DNA of 25,979 nucleotides from Pseudomonadota bacterium (GTDB taxonomy: Bacteria > Pseudomonadota > Alphaproteobacteria > Rhizobiales > Rhizobiaceae): contig JAEXYH010000018.1 of the NCBI GenBank assembly GCA_023451735.1, positions 1 through 25,979 of the forward strand. Direction: 5' to 3'. Below the pieces are notes generated by a model that was not told where the DNA came from, ran no database searches, and saw nothing but the letters and a program-made list of their open reading frames with translations. A program made the translations under genes and the position numbers. Of this stretch, positions 1-6,852 are shown one piece after another (the stretch's first letter is position 1; the number at the start of each line of letters is the position of its first letter).

Positions 1-358
1 ATGGCGCCGTTCCGCTTCGGCTACACCGGTCCGCATAACCGGCGAGGCGGGACCGGTGATCGGGTGAGCCGCCCTTATGCAAGCGGATCATCCGGGGCCG
101 CGCAGAAAATGGTCTGCCCCCCTTGAAAAAGGTGGCGTGCGTGTGTCGCACACATACCGGCCGGCAGTCCGCAAGGACAGAAGACCGGCTGCCGCAGACG
201 GACCGGAGTTGCGCGGAAAAACACACCGAACGGGACACGCCGAGTGTCATTATAAAAATTCAATTCGAGGCACCCGACGTGTCCCGGCCGATCCAAAAAA
301 GTCGCTCCGCACCAAGGGAGGACTCCGCCCTTCCGCAACTGAAATCGAAAGATGACCG
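1..358. other. leading region without a supported gene
   Basis: No reading frame here resembles a known protein. The frames that stay open are short or overlap one another, and their sequence is arginine- and proline-rich in the way typical of GC-rich non-coding or antisense frames. A small hairpin (GTGTG-TCG-CACAC, 141-153) is visible. The segment may be the upstream region of the cysteine-rich gene at 359, or the edge of a gene that lies mostly outside the window; the sequence does not decide this. Confidence 0.5.
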
Positions 359-757
359 ATGAAAGACCCCGACCTTTCTGACTACGAAAAACGCCGCGCC
401 GAAAACCATGAAACTGAGTGGCGTCTTGCGGCAACGCTCATGAACATCCGTAGCCGCCATTGCCGTTACCGGATATGCCGCCGTGAGCAGTTCTGCTGTG
501 GCCCGATGTTACCCTCCGCCCACCAGAGCGGCACAATCCGCGCACACAAGGAGATCGGGCTTAGCGGCACGGCCTGTGCCAATCTTCCCATGTGCATGGC
601 CAATGCCACTGCCGATTACTATGCCTGCATCCGTGGCTTGTCGGAGAACCTGACGAACCTGCGAAAGGGGGAGTACAAGCACCATACGACCTGGGAATTT
701 CTGCGCCTCGTCCAGGTCGACATGCGCAAACAGCACAGGACCACGCTGGAGACTTGA
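359..757 (+). CDS. cysteine-rich small hypothetical protein
   Basis: A 132-residue protein that I do not recognise as a named family. It has seven cysteines: C35, C40, C46 and C47 in an Arg-rich segment (CRYRICRREQFCC), then C73, C79 and C90. The spacing suggests metal binding or disulfides, but this is inference. There is no signal peptide or membrane segment, so a cytosolic location is likely. The N-terminal half is charged and probably helical (residues 5-30), and the C-terminus is basic. The ATG at 359 has only a weak upstream purine stretch. The gene lies 53 bp upstream of ubiG on the same strand and could be cotranscribed. The low content of rare frames and the ordered protein composition argue that it is real, but no homologue was identified from memory. 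Confidence 0.6.
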   Translation: MKDPDLSDYEKRRAENHETEWRLAATLMNIRSRHCRYRICRREQFCCGPMLPSAHQSGTIRAHKEIGLSGTACANLPMCMANATADYYACIRGLSENLTNLRKGEYKHHTTWEFLRLVQVDMRKQHRTTLET

Positions 758-810
758 CTTCTCCCGCCCGACAGCCGACTTCAGGTGCAGAATATGAAGG
801 ATGATGAACG

Positions 811-1557
811 ATGACGGAAGCAGCCAGAACCACGGTCGACAAGGATCAGGTCGAGATGTTCTCGAAAATGGCTGCCGAATGGTGGAGCCCGACCGGCAAA
901 TTCCGCCCGTTGCACAAGTTCAATCCCGTCCGCCTAGAATACATCCGCGAACGCATCTGCCAGAATTTCGGCCGTGACCCGAAGGCCCACCGTCCGCTCG
1001 AAGGCCTGCGCATCCTCGATATCGGCTGCGGCGGCGGCCTTCTGTCGGAACCCGTCGCCCGCATGGGCGCCACCGTCATCGGCGCCGACCCGTCGGAAAA
1101 GAACATCGGCATCGCATCGACCCACGCGAAGGAAACCGGTATCGAGATCGACTACCGCGCCGTCACCGCCGAAGATCTCGCGCAGGCGGGCGAAACCTTC
1201 GACGTGATCCTAAACATGGAAGTCGTCGAGCACGTGGCCGACGTAAATCTCTTCCTCACCACCTGCGCCTCCATGGTGCGCCCCGGCGGCCTGATGTTCA
1301 TGGCCACCATCAACCGCACGCTCAAGGCCCGCGCGCTCGCGATCTTTGCCGCCGAAAACGTGCTCCGCTGGCTCCCCCGCGGCACGCATCAATACGAAAA
1401 GCTGGTCCGCCCCGACGAGATCGAACGCCCGCTTCAAACCTCGGGCCTGCATATCATTCACCGCACCGGCGTCTTCTTCAATCCGCTTCAGGATCGCTGG
1501 AACCTTTCACCGGACATGGACGTGAACTACATGCTGCTCGCCAAACGAGAGGGCTGA
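811..1557 (+). CDS. ubiG: bifunctional ubiquinone O-methyltransferase UbiG
   Basis: A 248-residue class I SAM-dependent methyltransferase that carries out both O-methylations in ubiquinone biosynthesis (2-polyprenyl-6-hydroxyphenol and 3-demethylubiquinol), acting at the inner face of the cytoplasmic membrane. Visible motifs are SAM motif I ILDIGCGGGLLSEP (68-81), the post-I acidic region VIGADPSE (89-96), motif II FDVILNMEVVEHV (120-132) and motif III VRPGGLMFMATINRT (146-160). The N-terminal segment with EWWSPTGKFRPLHKFNP (23-39) is the UbiG signature that distinguishes it from other small methyltransferases. Length is normal for the family. A purine-rich AAGGA sits about 11 bases before the ATG. 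No clear terminator follows before the toxin-antitoxin pair. Confidence 0.96.
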   Translation: MTEAARTTVDKDQVEMFSKMAAEWWSPTGKFRPLHKFNPVRLEYIRERICQNFGRDPKAHRPLEGLRILDIGCGGGLLSEPVARMGATVIGADPSEKNIGIASTHAKETGIEIDYRAVTAEDLAQAGETFDVILNMEVVEHVADVNLFLTTCASMVRPGGLMFMATINRTLKARALAIFAAENVLRWLPRGTHQYEKLVRPDEIERPLQTSGLHIIHRTGVFFNPLQDRWNLSPDMDVNYMLLAKREG

Positions 1558-1610
1558 TTTCCCGCCGTCACCGGCTGTTATAAAGTTCCTGCCGCAGCAA
1601 TGAGCCCTCC

Positions 1611-1883
1611 ATGTCGGAGGGCCTGAAAATCACCGTGACGCTCGAACCCGAGATCGAGGATTTCGTCCGCGCCGCCGAGGTCGAGCGCGGATCATTCGGT
1701 TCCCCCAGCGACTATGTCGAGGATCTGATCCGCGAACTCCGTGTGCGCGATCTCGCCAGGCGTAAACTCGACGCCGAATTGCAAAAAGGTATCGACGATA
1801 TAGAGGCGGTACGTTACCTGCCAATCGACGATGCTTTTGCAGAAATCCGTGCAAGACTTGGCCTCAAGCCCAAAGCCCGATGA
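1611..1883 (+). CDS. parD: ParD/CopG-type antitoxin
   Basis: A 90-residue ribbon-helix-helix antitoxin. The N-terminal strand (LKITVTLEPEIEDFVRAAEV, residues 5-24) would insert into DNA as an antiparallel dimer and autorepress the operon. The following residues (SPSDYVEDLIREL) match the ParD-type RHH helix. The charged C-terminal part (about 45-90) is the usual disordered segment that wraps the ParE toxin, including the acidic PIDDAFAEIRARLG stretch. It ends with a TGA that overlaps the ATG of the next gene (ATGA, 1880-1883), the normal translational coupling of antitoxin and toxin. The SD before 1611 is weak. The partner toxin is frameshifted, so this antitoxin may now be solitary. Confidence 0.85.
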   Translation: MSEGLKITVTLEPEIEDFVRAAEVERGSFGSPSDYVEDLIRELRVRDLARRKLDAELQKGIDDIEAVRYLPIDDAFAEIRARLGLKPKAR

Positions 1884-2180
1884 AGGCCATTATTGCACGC
1901 GAGGCGATCGAGGATCCTCGTGATCATCGGCGAATATATAGCAAGATTTAATCCGTCTCGCTCCGACAGCTTCGTGGAGGAGCTTTACGAAAAATGCTTC
2001 GCCTTGTCGGAAGCGCCTCATGCGTTTGAAAGGCTCGCACATCGCTCGGATCGAGAATTACGGAAGCGGCCTCATGGCAGGTATCTGATCCTCTACGAGG
2101 TCAGCGCTAACCGTATCGAAGTCTTGCGCATTTTCCACGGCGCGCAGGACTATGTAAAGATTCTTTTCCCGGACGAATGA
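1880..2180 (+). pseudogene. parE: ParE/RelE-family toxin, frameshifted
   Basis: Reading from the ATG at 1880, the product starts as a normal ParE (MKAIIAREAIED) but leaves frame at 1916-1917 and stops at 1949-1951. Removing one C from GATCCTCG restores the sequence LVIIGEYIARFNPSRSDSF and a full toxin of about 99 residues ending at 2180. The remainder carries family hallmarks: YIARFNPSRSDSFVEEL (helical hairpin), LRKRPHGRYLILYEV (central strand) and VEVLRIFHGAQDY-like C-terminal strand (IEVLRIFHGAQDYVK). A TTG at 1893 is in the downstream frame and could give a 95-residue product with an altered N-terminus (MHARRSRI), lacking the first beta strand. So this is either a genuine inactivating insertion, a sequencing error, or a toxin with an unusual start. 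The known role of the family is gyrase poisoning or ribosome-dependent mRNA cleavage, depending on subfamily. Confidence 0.75.
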
Positions 2181-2204
2181 TCATCCCCTTCTCGGCCCCG
2201 CATG

Positions 2205-2780
2205 CTAGACTTTCACCGAAAGCACATGGGCCAAGAGCTTCCTGTGCCTTTCGCCATTCAGCGCGGCCAGTTCGCGCACGCGGGCACGGTCGATGGATAT
2301 CCTCTCACCGTCCGGTCCGTAGGGATCTTTGAAATTGAAGGCTTCCGGTCCCGGTCCATGATCGTGCAGGCGTTCGAAACGCGCCACGGCCTCCGTCCAG
2401 TCGGGCCGATTATCCGTCCACCATAGAACCAGAGCGGGCCATCGCTTTTCCACCTGCCATGTCCGGGCATGTTTCAGCGCATCGGCGTGGACGCCGGAAT
2501 AGGAAAACGCCATCAGCGATTCCAGATCGGCCCAGAGCGACAGCGATGACGGCGCCGTCTCGAAGCCGCTGCCTTTGATGAAGCGCGGAAAGACCTGGAG
2601 ACCCCAGCTTTCCGGACCCGGATCACCATCGTAACCGGAGCGCCCGACAAACCCCTGCGCGGTTTCGGCCGCAAGAAAGTTGGACGGCTCCCTCAAGCGA
2701 AAACCTTCGACAGCGGGACTGTCGTAAGATGCAACGAAAAGGCCGAAATTGTAGATCGCCAGCTTCGTCGCGCCGCTCAT
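2205..2780 (-). CDS. DUF3291 domain-containing protein
   Basis: A 191-residue protein of the DUF3291 family, biochemically uncharacterised. These proteins resemble small ferredoxin-like (dimeric alpha/beta barrel) monooxygenase folds. Visible features: LAIYNFGLFVASYDSPAVEGF at the start (7-27), RSGYDGDPGPESWGLQVFP (47-65), SLWADLESLMAFSYSGVHAD (80-99), a WPALVLWWTDN strand (113-123), and PDWTEAVARFERLHDHGPGPEAFNFKDPYG (125-154), which is the family signature near the C-terminus. No signal peptide. It begins one base after the DUF1178 gene ends and is the last gene of the comF-grxC operon. Function cannot be inferred from sequence alone. Confidence 0.85.
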   Translation of the reverse strand: MSGATKLAIYNFGLFVASYDSPAVEGFRLREPSNFLAAETAQGFVGRSGYDGDPGPESWGLQVFPRFIKGSGFETAPSSLSLWADLESLMAFSYSGVHADALKHARTWQVEKRWPALVLWWTDNRPDWTEAVARFERLHDHGPGPEAFNFKDPYGPDGERISIDRARVRELAALNGERHRKLLAHVLSVKV

Positions 2781-2781
2781 C

Positions 2782-3210
2782 TCAGTTCGTATCGTCCGTG
2801 AAGTCGGGCAGCGGCGCCACCTCGATGCCTTCGTCGATCAGGTCGCGCACCTCGTCGACACTTGCCTGACCGATGATCCCGCGAGCATCGGCCTCGCCGT
2901 AGTGGATCTTGCGCGCCTCTTCGGGAAACTTTTCGCCGACATCCTCGGAATTGGCCCGGATATTGGCAACCGCTTCCCTGAGCTTCACCATCGCGTCGTG
3001 GCGGACGAGATCCATCGCCATCTGCTTCTTGGCTTCCTTCTTCCGCGCGGTGGAAACGGAAGGCGCCATCAGCGACTTGGAAATCGAACCGGAATTGCAG
3101 ATCGGACAGGTGAGAAATCCGCTCTCCACCTGCCGGTCGAAATCGGCACTTTCGGAAAACCAGCCTTCGAATGTATGCGCATTGTCACAGCACAGGGAAT
3201 ACTTGATCAC
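2782..3210 (-). CDS. DUF1178 family protein
   Basis: A 142-residue alphaproteobacterial protein of the DUF1178 family. The N-terminus MIKYSLCCDNAHTFEGWF and the later CPIC pair (C7/C8 and C35/C38) look like a small zinc ribbon. A Lys/Arg-rich segment (57-66) and an acidic C-terminus follow. The start is GTG at 3210, and its first bases overlap the TGA of the upstream nitrilase gene (GTGA), so the two are translationally coupled. The pairing of DUF1178 with a nitrilase and grxC is common in rhizobia as I recall. No function is established. The zinc-ribbon reading is inferred from the cysteine spacing. Confidence 0.88.
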   Translation of the reverse strand: MIKYSLCCDNAHTFEGWFSESADFDRQVESGFLTCPICNSGSISKSLMAPSVSTARKKEAKKQMAMDLVRHDAMVKLREAVANIRANSEDVGEKFPEEARKIHYGEADARGIIGQASVDEVRDLIDEGIEVAPLPDFTDDTN

Positions 3211-4076
3211 GCCGCCACTCCACCGGCACCCGCCTTGGGGTTGGGGCCAGCAATCTCTTCCAGCACGAACTCGCGTGCATTTTTCAGGTTGGGCACCTTT
3301 TTGCGAGTGCTCTCCACCCTGTCAAGATCGATCTCGGCGACCAGCACCTCTTCGCCGGCATCGCCAGCCCGTGCAAGAACCTTGCCCCAGGGATCGATAA
3401 TCATCGAGTTGCCATAGGTTTCCCGGCCATCTTCGTGCCGACCGGCCTGCGCCGCCGCGATCAGAAACGCGCCATTCTCGATCGCTCGCGCCCGCAGCAG
3501 AATTTCCCAATGTGCCTCGCCCGTCTGTTTCGTGAACGAGGCCGGTACCGTCAGGATCTTCGCTCCGGCCATGGCCTGGGCACGGAACAATTGCGGGAAG
3601 CGCAGGTCGTAGCAGATCGACAGGCCAAGTTTTGCGAAAGGCAGGTCCACCACCTTGGAAACATCGCCCGGCTCATAGGCCGAGCTTTCCCGCCAGCTCT
3701 CGCCATTGTCGAGATCGACATCGAACATGTGGATCTTGTCGTAGGTACAGATCTGCGTGCCATCGGGCGCAAACAGAAAACCGCGATTGGCGATCTTGCC
3801 GTCGTCCCTGGCAATGGCGGTCGAGCCGATATGGAGATAGATGCCGAGTTCCGCTGCCAGCCCGCGCGCAGCAGCCACGATCAGATCATCGGCCTCGCCC
3901 CGCAGAACCTCACGCGCCGCCTTGCGGTCACGCTGCAGCATGCCGGTCATTTCGGGCGTCTGGACATAGGTCGCCCCACGCGCCGCCGCGTCCCGAACCA
4001 GCCGGGACATGTCGGCCGCGTTCCTGACTGGATCGATCCCGGAACGCATCTGAATTACGGCGACTTTGATGGTCAT
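3207..4076 (-). CDS. carbon-nitrogen hydrolase (nitrilase superfamily, Nit2-like)
   Basis: A 289-residue amidohydrolase. The catalytic triad is visible: Glu42 (TPEMTG), Lys114 (YDKIHMFDVD) and Cys155 (LSICYDLRFP). This combination, with length near 280, fits the NIT1/NIT2 branch, whose known members are omega-amidases or deaminated-glutathione amidases. Deaminated-glutathione repair is a plausible role because grxC, a glutathione-dependent enzyme, lies 12 bp upstream, but that link is inference. The protein is cytosolic. The last ~18 residues are a Gly/Ala-rich tail (GPNPKAGAGGVAA). Its stop overlaps the next gene's GTG start. Substrate cannot be read from sequence. Confidence 0.92.
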   Translation of the reverse strand: MTIKVAVIQMRSGIDPVRNAADMSRLVRDAAARGATYVQTPEMTGMLQRDRKAAREVLRGEADDLIVAAARGLAAELGIYLHIGSTAIARDDGKIANRGFLFAPDGTQICTYDKIHMFDVDLDNGESWRESSAYEPGDVSKVVDLPFAKLGLSICYDLRFPQLFRAQAMAGAKILTVPASFTKQTGEAHWEILLRARAIENGAFLIAAAQAGRHEDGRETYGNSMIIDPWGKVLARAGDAGEEVLVAEIDLDRVESTRKKVPNLKNAREFVLEEIAGPNPKAGAGGVAA

Positions 4077-4088
4077 CGGAGAGCCTCG

Positions 4089-4343
4089 TTACGCCAGCAT
4101 CGCGTCCAGCTTGCCGTCACGATCAAGCGCATGCAAATCATCGCAGCCGCCCACGTGTTCGCCATTGATGAAGATCTGCGGAAAGGTCGAACGACCGTTC
4201 GTCCGGGCGATCATCTCAGCACGAAGTTCTTGGCTATAGGTCGCATCGTGTTCGACGAAGTTGACGCCCTTCGATTGCAGCAGCGCTTTCGCGCGTGAAC
4301 AATAACCGCAATATTCGCGGGTATAGATGGTTACATCTGCCAT
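4089..4343 (-). CDS. grxC: glutaredoxin 3
   Basis: An 84-residue dithiol glutaredoxin that reduces protein disulfides and mixed glutathione disulfides using GSH in the cytosol. The active site is C12-G-Y-C15. The cis-proline loop STFPQIFI (52-59) and the GSH-binding GGCDDL (65-70) are both present. I chose the ATG at 4343, giving MADVTIYTREYCGYC, because a GGAG lies just upstream and the product then has normal Grx3 length. The same frame stays open to 4394, adding 17 residues (MRDSNQRVSFLTRPETI) without family resemblance. It sits 47 bp downstream of comF and 12 bp upstream of the nitrilase, inside the minus-strand operon. Confidence 0.95.
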   Translation of the reverse strand: MADVTIYTREYCGYCSRAKALLQSKGVNFVEHDATYSQELRAEMIARTNGRSTFPQIFINGEHVGGCDDLHALDRDGKLDAMLA

Positions 4344-4390
4344 GATAGTCTCCGGGCGCGTGAGGAAGGAAACGCGCTGATTGCTATCTC

Positions 4391-5167
4391 TCATATAGTT
4401 TCGGCCAACGCCATTGCAAAGGTCAAGACGCTGACCTCGGTCGCCCCCGCCTTCTTCAAGGCCTGCGTCGCGGCCGAAACGGTCGCCCCAGTCGTATAGA
4501 CGTCGTCGACGAGAACGATGCGCTTGCCGCGCACGTCCGCCTCATGCCCTTCCGGCACGGCAAAGGCTGCCCGGACGTTGTCCTCGCGCGCCCGCGCCGT
4601 CAGGCCTACCTGCCGTTTCGTTCTCTTTGTCCGTACCAGCGTTGCCGGCAGATATGGCTTCCCCGTTCTCTTCGAAAGATGCCGAGCAAGCTCGGCCGAT
4701 TGGTTGAATTTTCGCAATGCGAACCGTGTCCTGTGCAGCGGCACCGGCAGGATGGCATCGCAGGAGATGAGGCAATCGCGCCCCGCGCGTTCCATCCATC
4801 CCGCCATGATTGGCGCAAGGTCCCCCCGATCCCTATATTTCAGCCCATGAACCATGGTGCGCGCAGCGCCAGCGAAGATCGTCACGGCGCGCAGGCGATC
4901 GAATACCGGAGGATGCGCGATGGCCTGGGCGCAGAGCATGCCCGGTCCCGGATCATAGGAGAAAGGCAGACCCAGCACCTCGCAATAGGGTCGCTCGATA
5001 AAGCGGACCTCGCGCCAGCAGGAAGCGCAGACGGCGCCGTGATCACCCGTCAACGCCCCGCAGCAGAGACATACCGGAGGGTAGACGAGATCGGCGATCC
5101 GCCGCAGACAGGCCGAAGCGGATCGTGCAAGCGTTTTGGTGAGGCTATTGGCCAAATGCTCGGACAT
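4391..5167 (-). CDS. comF: ComF family phosphoribosyltransferase-like protein
   Basis: A 258-residue protein. The N-terminal zinc ribbon has CLCCGAL and CASCW pairs (residues about 33-51), followed by a type I phosphoribosyltransferase domain with the PRPP loop IVLVDDVYTTGAT near residue 222. Between them are the ComF-specific segments LKYRDRGDLAP and PVPLHRTRFALRKFNQSAELA. Relatives are needed for DNA uptake in competent bacteria, but in rhizobia ComF is widespread without proven competence, so its role here is open. I chose the ATG at 5167 (MSEHLANSLTK). The open frame continues 120 codons further to 5527, but that part is Arg/Trp/Pro-rich and lies antisense to the methyltransferase. This is the first gene of the five-gene operon. 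Confidence 0.92.
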   Translation of the reverse strand: MSEHLANSLTKTLARSASACLRRIADLVYPPVCLCCGALTGDHGAVCASCWREVRFIERPYCEVLGLPFSYDPGPGMLCAQAIAHPPVFDRLRAVTIFAGAARTMVHGLKYRDRGDLAPIMAGWMERAGRDCLISCDAILPVPLHRTRFALRKFNQSAELARHLSKRTGKPYLPATLVRTKRTKRQVGLTARAREDNVRAAFAVPEGHEADVRGKRIVLVDDVYTTGATVSAATQALKKAGATEVSVLTFAMALAETI

Positions 5168-5223
5168 AAACTTGACAATAGGCGACAGAGAGCGCCTTAG
5201 CGAAGCACAATCGAGTGGTGATG

Positions 5224-6096
5224 ATGGAATTTCTCTTCGACGAAGAACTGCTGGCCCGCCGACGGGAACGGGCACTCGCCAACCGCACCGGCAATGAGGA
5301 TTTCCTGCTGGATCTTGCTGCCCGAGAAATGGCCGAGCGGCTCTCCGTTGTGGAACGGCAGTTCCCTCATGCCGTCGAACTGCATGGCGGCACCGGGATC
5401 GCCGCCAAAAAGGCGATGGCGACCGGCAAGATCGAGACCATCGAGCGCGCAGAAACCAGCGGGCGTTTCGCCAATGCCGGTGAACACATCCTGCCGGCCG
5501 GCCTCGATGACGTGCCGCTCGAACCATCGTCCGTCAACCTCGTCCTCTCGCCAATGGCGCTGCATGTGGTCAATGACATGCCCGGTACTCTGGTGCGCAT
5601 CCGGCGCGCCCTCAAACCCGACGGCCTGTTCCTCGCAGCCATCCCGGGCGCAGGAACGCTTGCCGAGCTGCGCGATGTCCTGCTTGCCGCCGAAGCCGAA
5701 CTGACTGGCGGCGCAAGCCCCAGGGTCATTCCCTTCGCCGACGTGCGCGATATCGGCGGGCTTCTCCAGCGGGCGGGCTTTACCCTGCCGGTCGTCGATG
5801 CCGAAAACTATACCGTGCGATATGACAGCCTCTTCCCTCTGATGCGCGACCTGCGTGCGATGGGCATGGCCAACCCGCTAAGAGGGCGCAGCCGCAAACC
5901 GTTGGGGCGGGCGTTTTTCCTCAGAGCCGCGGAAATCTATGCGGAGCGTTATTCCGATCCCGACGGCCGGGTGAGAGCGACCTTTTCGATCGTCTACGCC
6001 TCCGGCTGGGCTCATCACGAAAGCCAGCAGCAACCGCTGAAGCCCGGCTCAGCCAAGGTTCGCCTTGCGGATGCACTGAAGAATCTGGACGGCTAG
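5224..6096 (+). CDS. SAM-dependent methyltransferase, BioC/NDUFAF5-like
   Basis: A protein of about 290 residues with a methyltransferase domain. The N-terminus FLFDEELLARRRERAL is typical of the alphaproteobacterial and mitochondrial NDUFAF5/C20orf7 group, which modifies a complex I subunit, and BioC-like enzymes resemble it too. SAM motif I is degenerate (VELHGGTGIAAKKA, about 55-68). The segment LEPSSVNLVLSPMALHVVNDMPGTLVRIRRALKPDG covers motifs II to III. PLGRAFFLRAAEIYAERY and the final SIVYASGWAHH match the C-terminal family signature. The start is uncertain because GTG 5215, GTG 5218, ATG 5221 and ATG 5224 are in frame. I chose 5224 as best matching the family N-terminus. The gene is divergent from comF with about 50 bp between. 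Confidence 0.83.
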   Translation: MEFLFDEELLARRRERALANRTGNEDFLLDLAAREMAERLSVVERQFPHAVELHGGTGIAAKKAMATGKIETIERAETSGRFANAGEHILPAGLDDVPLEPSSVNLVLSPMALHVVNDMPGTLVRIRRALKPDGLFLAAIPGAGTLAELRDVLLAAEAELTGGASPRVIPFADVRDIGGLLQRAGFTLPVVDAENYTVRYDSLFPLMRDLRAMGMANPLRGRSRKPLGRAFFLRAAEIYAERYSDPDGRVRATFSIVYASGWAHHESQQQPLKPGSAKVRLADALKNLDG

Positions 6097-6190
6097 AGCA
6101 ATTCCAGCAAAAGTGGAAACCGGCTTTGCGTCTGAAATTGGCTTAAAACAAGAGAGCATTTTCGCGTTTCGAAGAGAGGCGGAAATGCTC
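6097..6190. repeat. rhizobial-type intergenic palindromic repeat
   Basis: Immediately after the methyltransferase stop there is a tandem of two imperfect palindromes. The first (6097-6143) begins AGCAATTCCAGCAAAAGTGG and folds on CCGGCTTTGCG...ATTGGCT. The second (6154-6165 with 6179-6190) pairs GAGCATTTTCGC with GCGGAAATGCTC, 12 bp with a single G-T type mismatch and a 13-nt loop. The AGCAATTCCAGCAAAAGTG core is a motif I recall as dispersed between genes in Rhizobium-group genomes. It lies between convergent genes and may act as a bidirectional transcript end, though no T-tract follows. Confidence 0.6.
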
Positions 6191-6197
6191 TGCCGCC

Positions 6198-6371
6198 TTA
6201 TTTTCCTGCATTGATATAGGTATTCGAAAGATTGCCGAACATGTTGTTCATCACATCATAATAGTTGCCGAGCGCGACAGCCAGTGTGACGCTGATGACG
6301 GCGGCGATGAGGCCATATTCGACAGCCGTCGCACCGCTGGTATCCTTGATAAAGCTGCGGAACAGGCGCAT
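6198..6371 (-). CDS. Flp/Fap-type pilin
   Basis: A 57-residue type IVb pilin subunit, below ordinary ORF size cut-offs. The sequence starts MRLFRSFIKDTSGATAVEYG. The Flp signature is clear: a short basic leader, then G13|A14 as the expected prepilin-peptidase (TadV/CpaA) cleavage point, Glu18 at position +5, Tyr19, and a hydrophobic helix LIAAVISVTLAVALG (21-35) that forms the fibre core. The tail NYYDVMNNMFGNLSNTYINAGK is usual. AAGGA sits seven bases before the ATG. Export and assembly would need a Tad/Cpa machine, which is not in this window, so this is an orphan pilin locus. A 106-residue membrane protein gene lies 57 bp upstream on the same strand. Confidence 0.9.
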   Translation of the reverse strand: MRLFRSFIKDTSGATAVEYGLIAAVISVTLAVALGNYYDVMNNMFGNLSNTYINAGK

Positions 6372-6428
6372 CGGTCGTCCTTAGAATTGAACCCTTGGAA
6401 AAGGCGGCTGGATCATGCCCGGAGCCGT

Positions 6429-6749
6429 TCAGCAATCCCCGTTCACTCCGTAACCCTGAACGATGCAAACCGAACCGGGTGTCTCCTGCAGAACGCTCCT
6501 GCGGATCGTGTAGTGCTTCGAACCACTTTCGACGGGTTTGATCGATCCCGTCGTCAGCATGTCGAAATCTTCCTGCACATGCGCAAGACGCTTCTGGTCC
6601 GACCGTTCCGCCAGCATCGGCGTCACGATCAGCGACAGGGCAATCGCAGCTGTTCCGAAAAGCAGCGCAATGTTCAGCGCGCCGGTCTTGCCGGACCTGT
6701 ACGTCGCCCGCTGACGATTGCGCACAGTTTTCCAGAACTCGTCGTCCAT
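6429..6749 (-). CDS. hypothetical protein with one membrane segment
   Basis: A 106-residue protein with a basic cytosolic N-terminus (RNRQRATYRSGKTG, 10-23), one transmembrane helix (ALNIALLFGTAAIALSLIVTPML, 24-46) and an extracytoplasmic tail ending in a Cys pair (C94 and C106) in the context SVCIVQGYGVNGDC. The family is not recognised. Its position 57 bp before the Flp pilin on the same strand suggests cotranscription and perhaps a role as a minor pilus or envelope component, but that is inference from context only. The ATG at 6749 gives a charged start, MDDEFWKTV. The two cysteines could form a disulfide in the periplasm. Confidence 0.75.
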   Translation of the reverse strand: MDDEFWKTVRNRQRATYRSGKTGALNIALLFGTAAIALSLIVTPMLAERSDQKRLAHVQEDFDMLTTGSIKPVESGSKHYTIRRSVLQETPGSVCIVQGYGVNGDC

Positions 6750-6852
6750 TACCCTGAAGCCTCGTCAGATCATTACGTGCCTGGCCACAAAGATGCCAGA
6801 ATCCGTTGAATGAAATGTTAACGCGAGATAAATCCGACGATTCTAATTTTAC

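Noticed and set aside
3435..4298. 287-codon plus-strand frame opposite the nitrilase and grxC
   Set aside because: Antisense to two clear genes with catalytic motifs.
5168..5527. N-terminal extension of comF
   Set aside because: Arg/Trp/Pro-rich, antisense to the methyltransferase start, and the family begins at MSEHLANSL.
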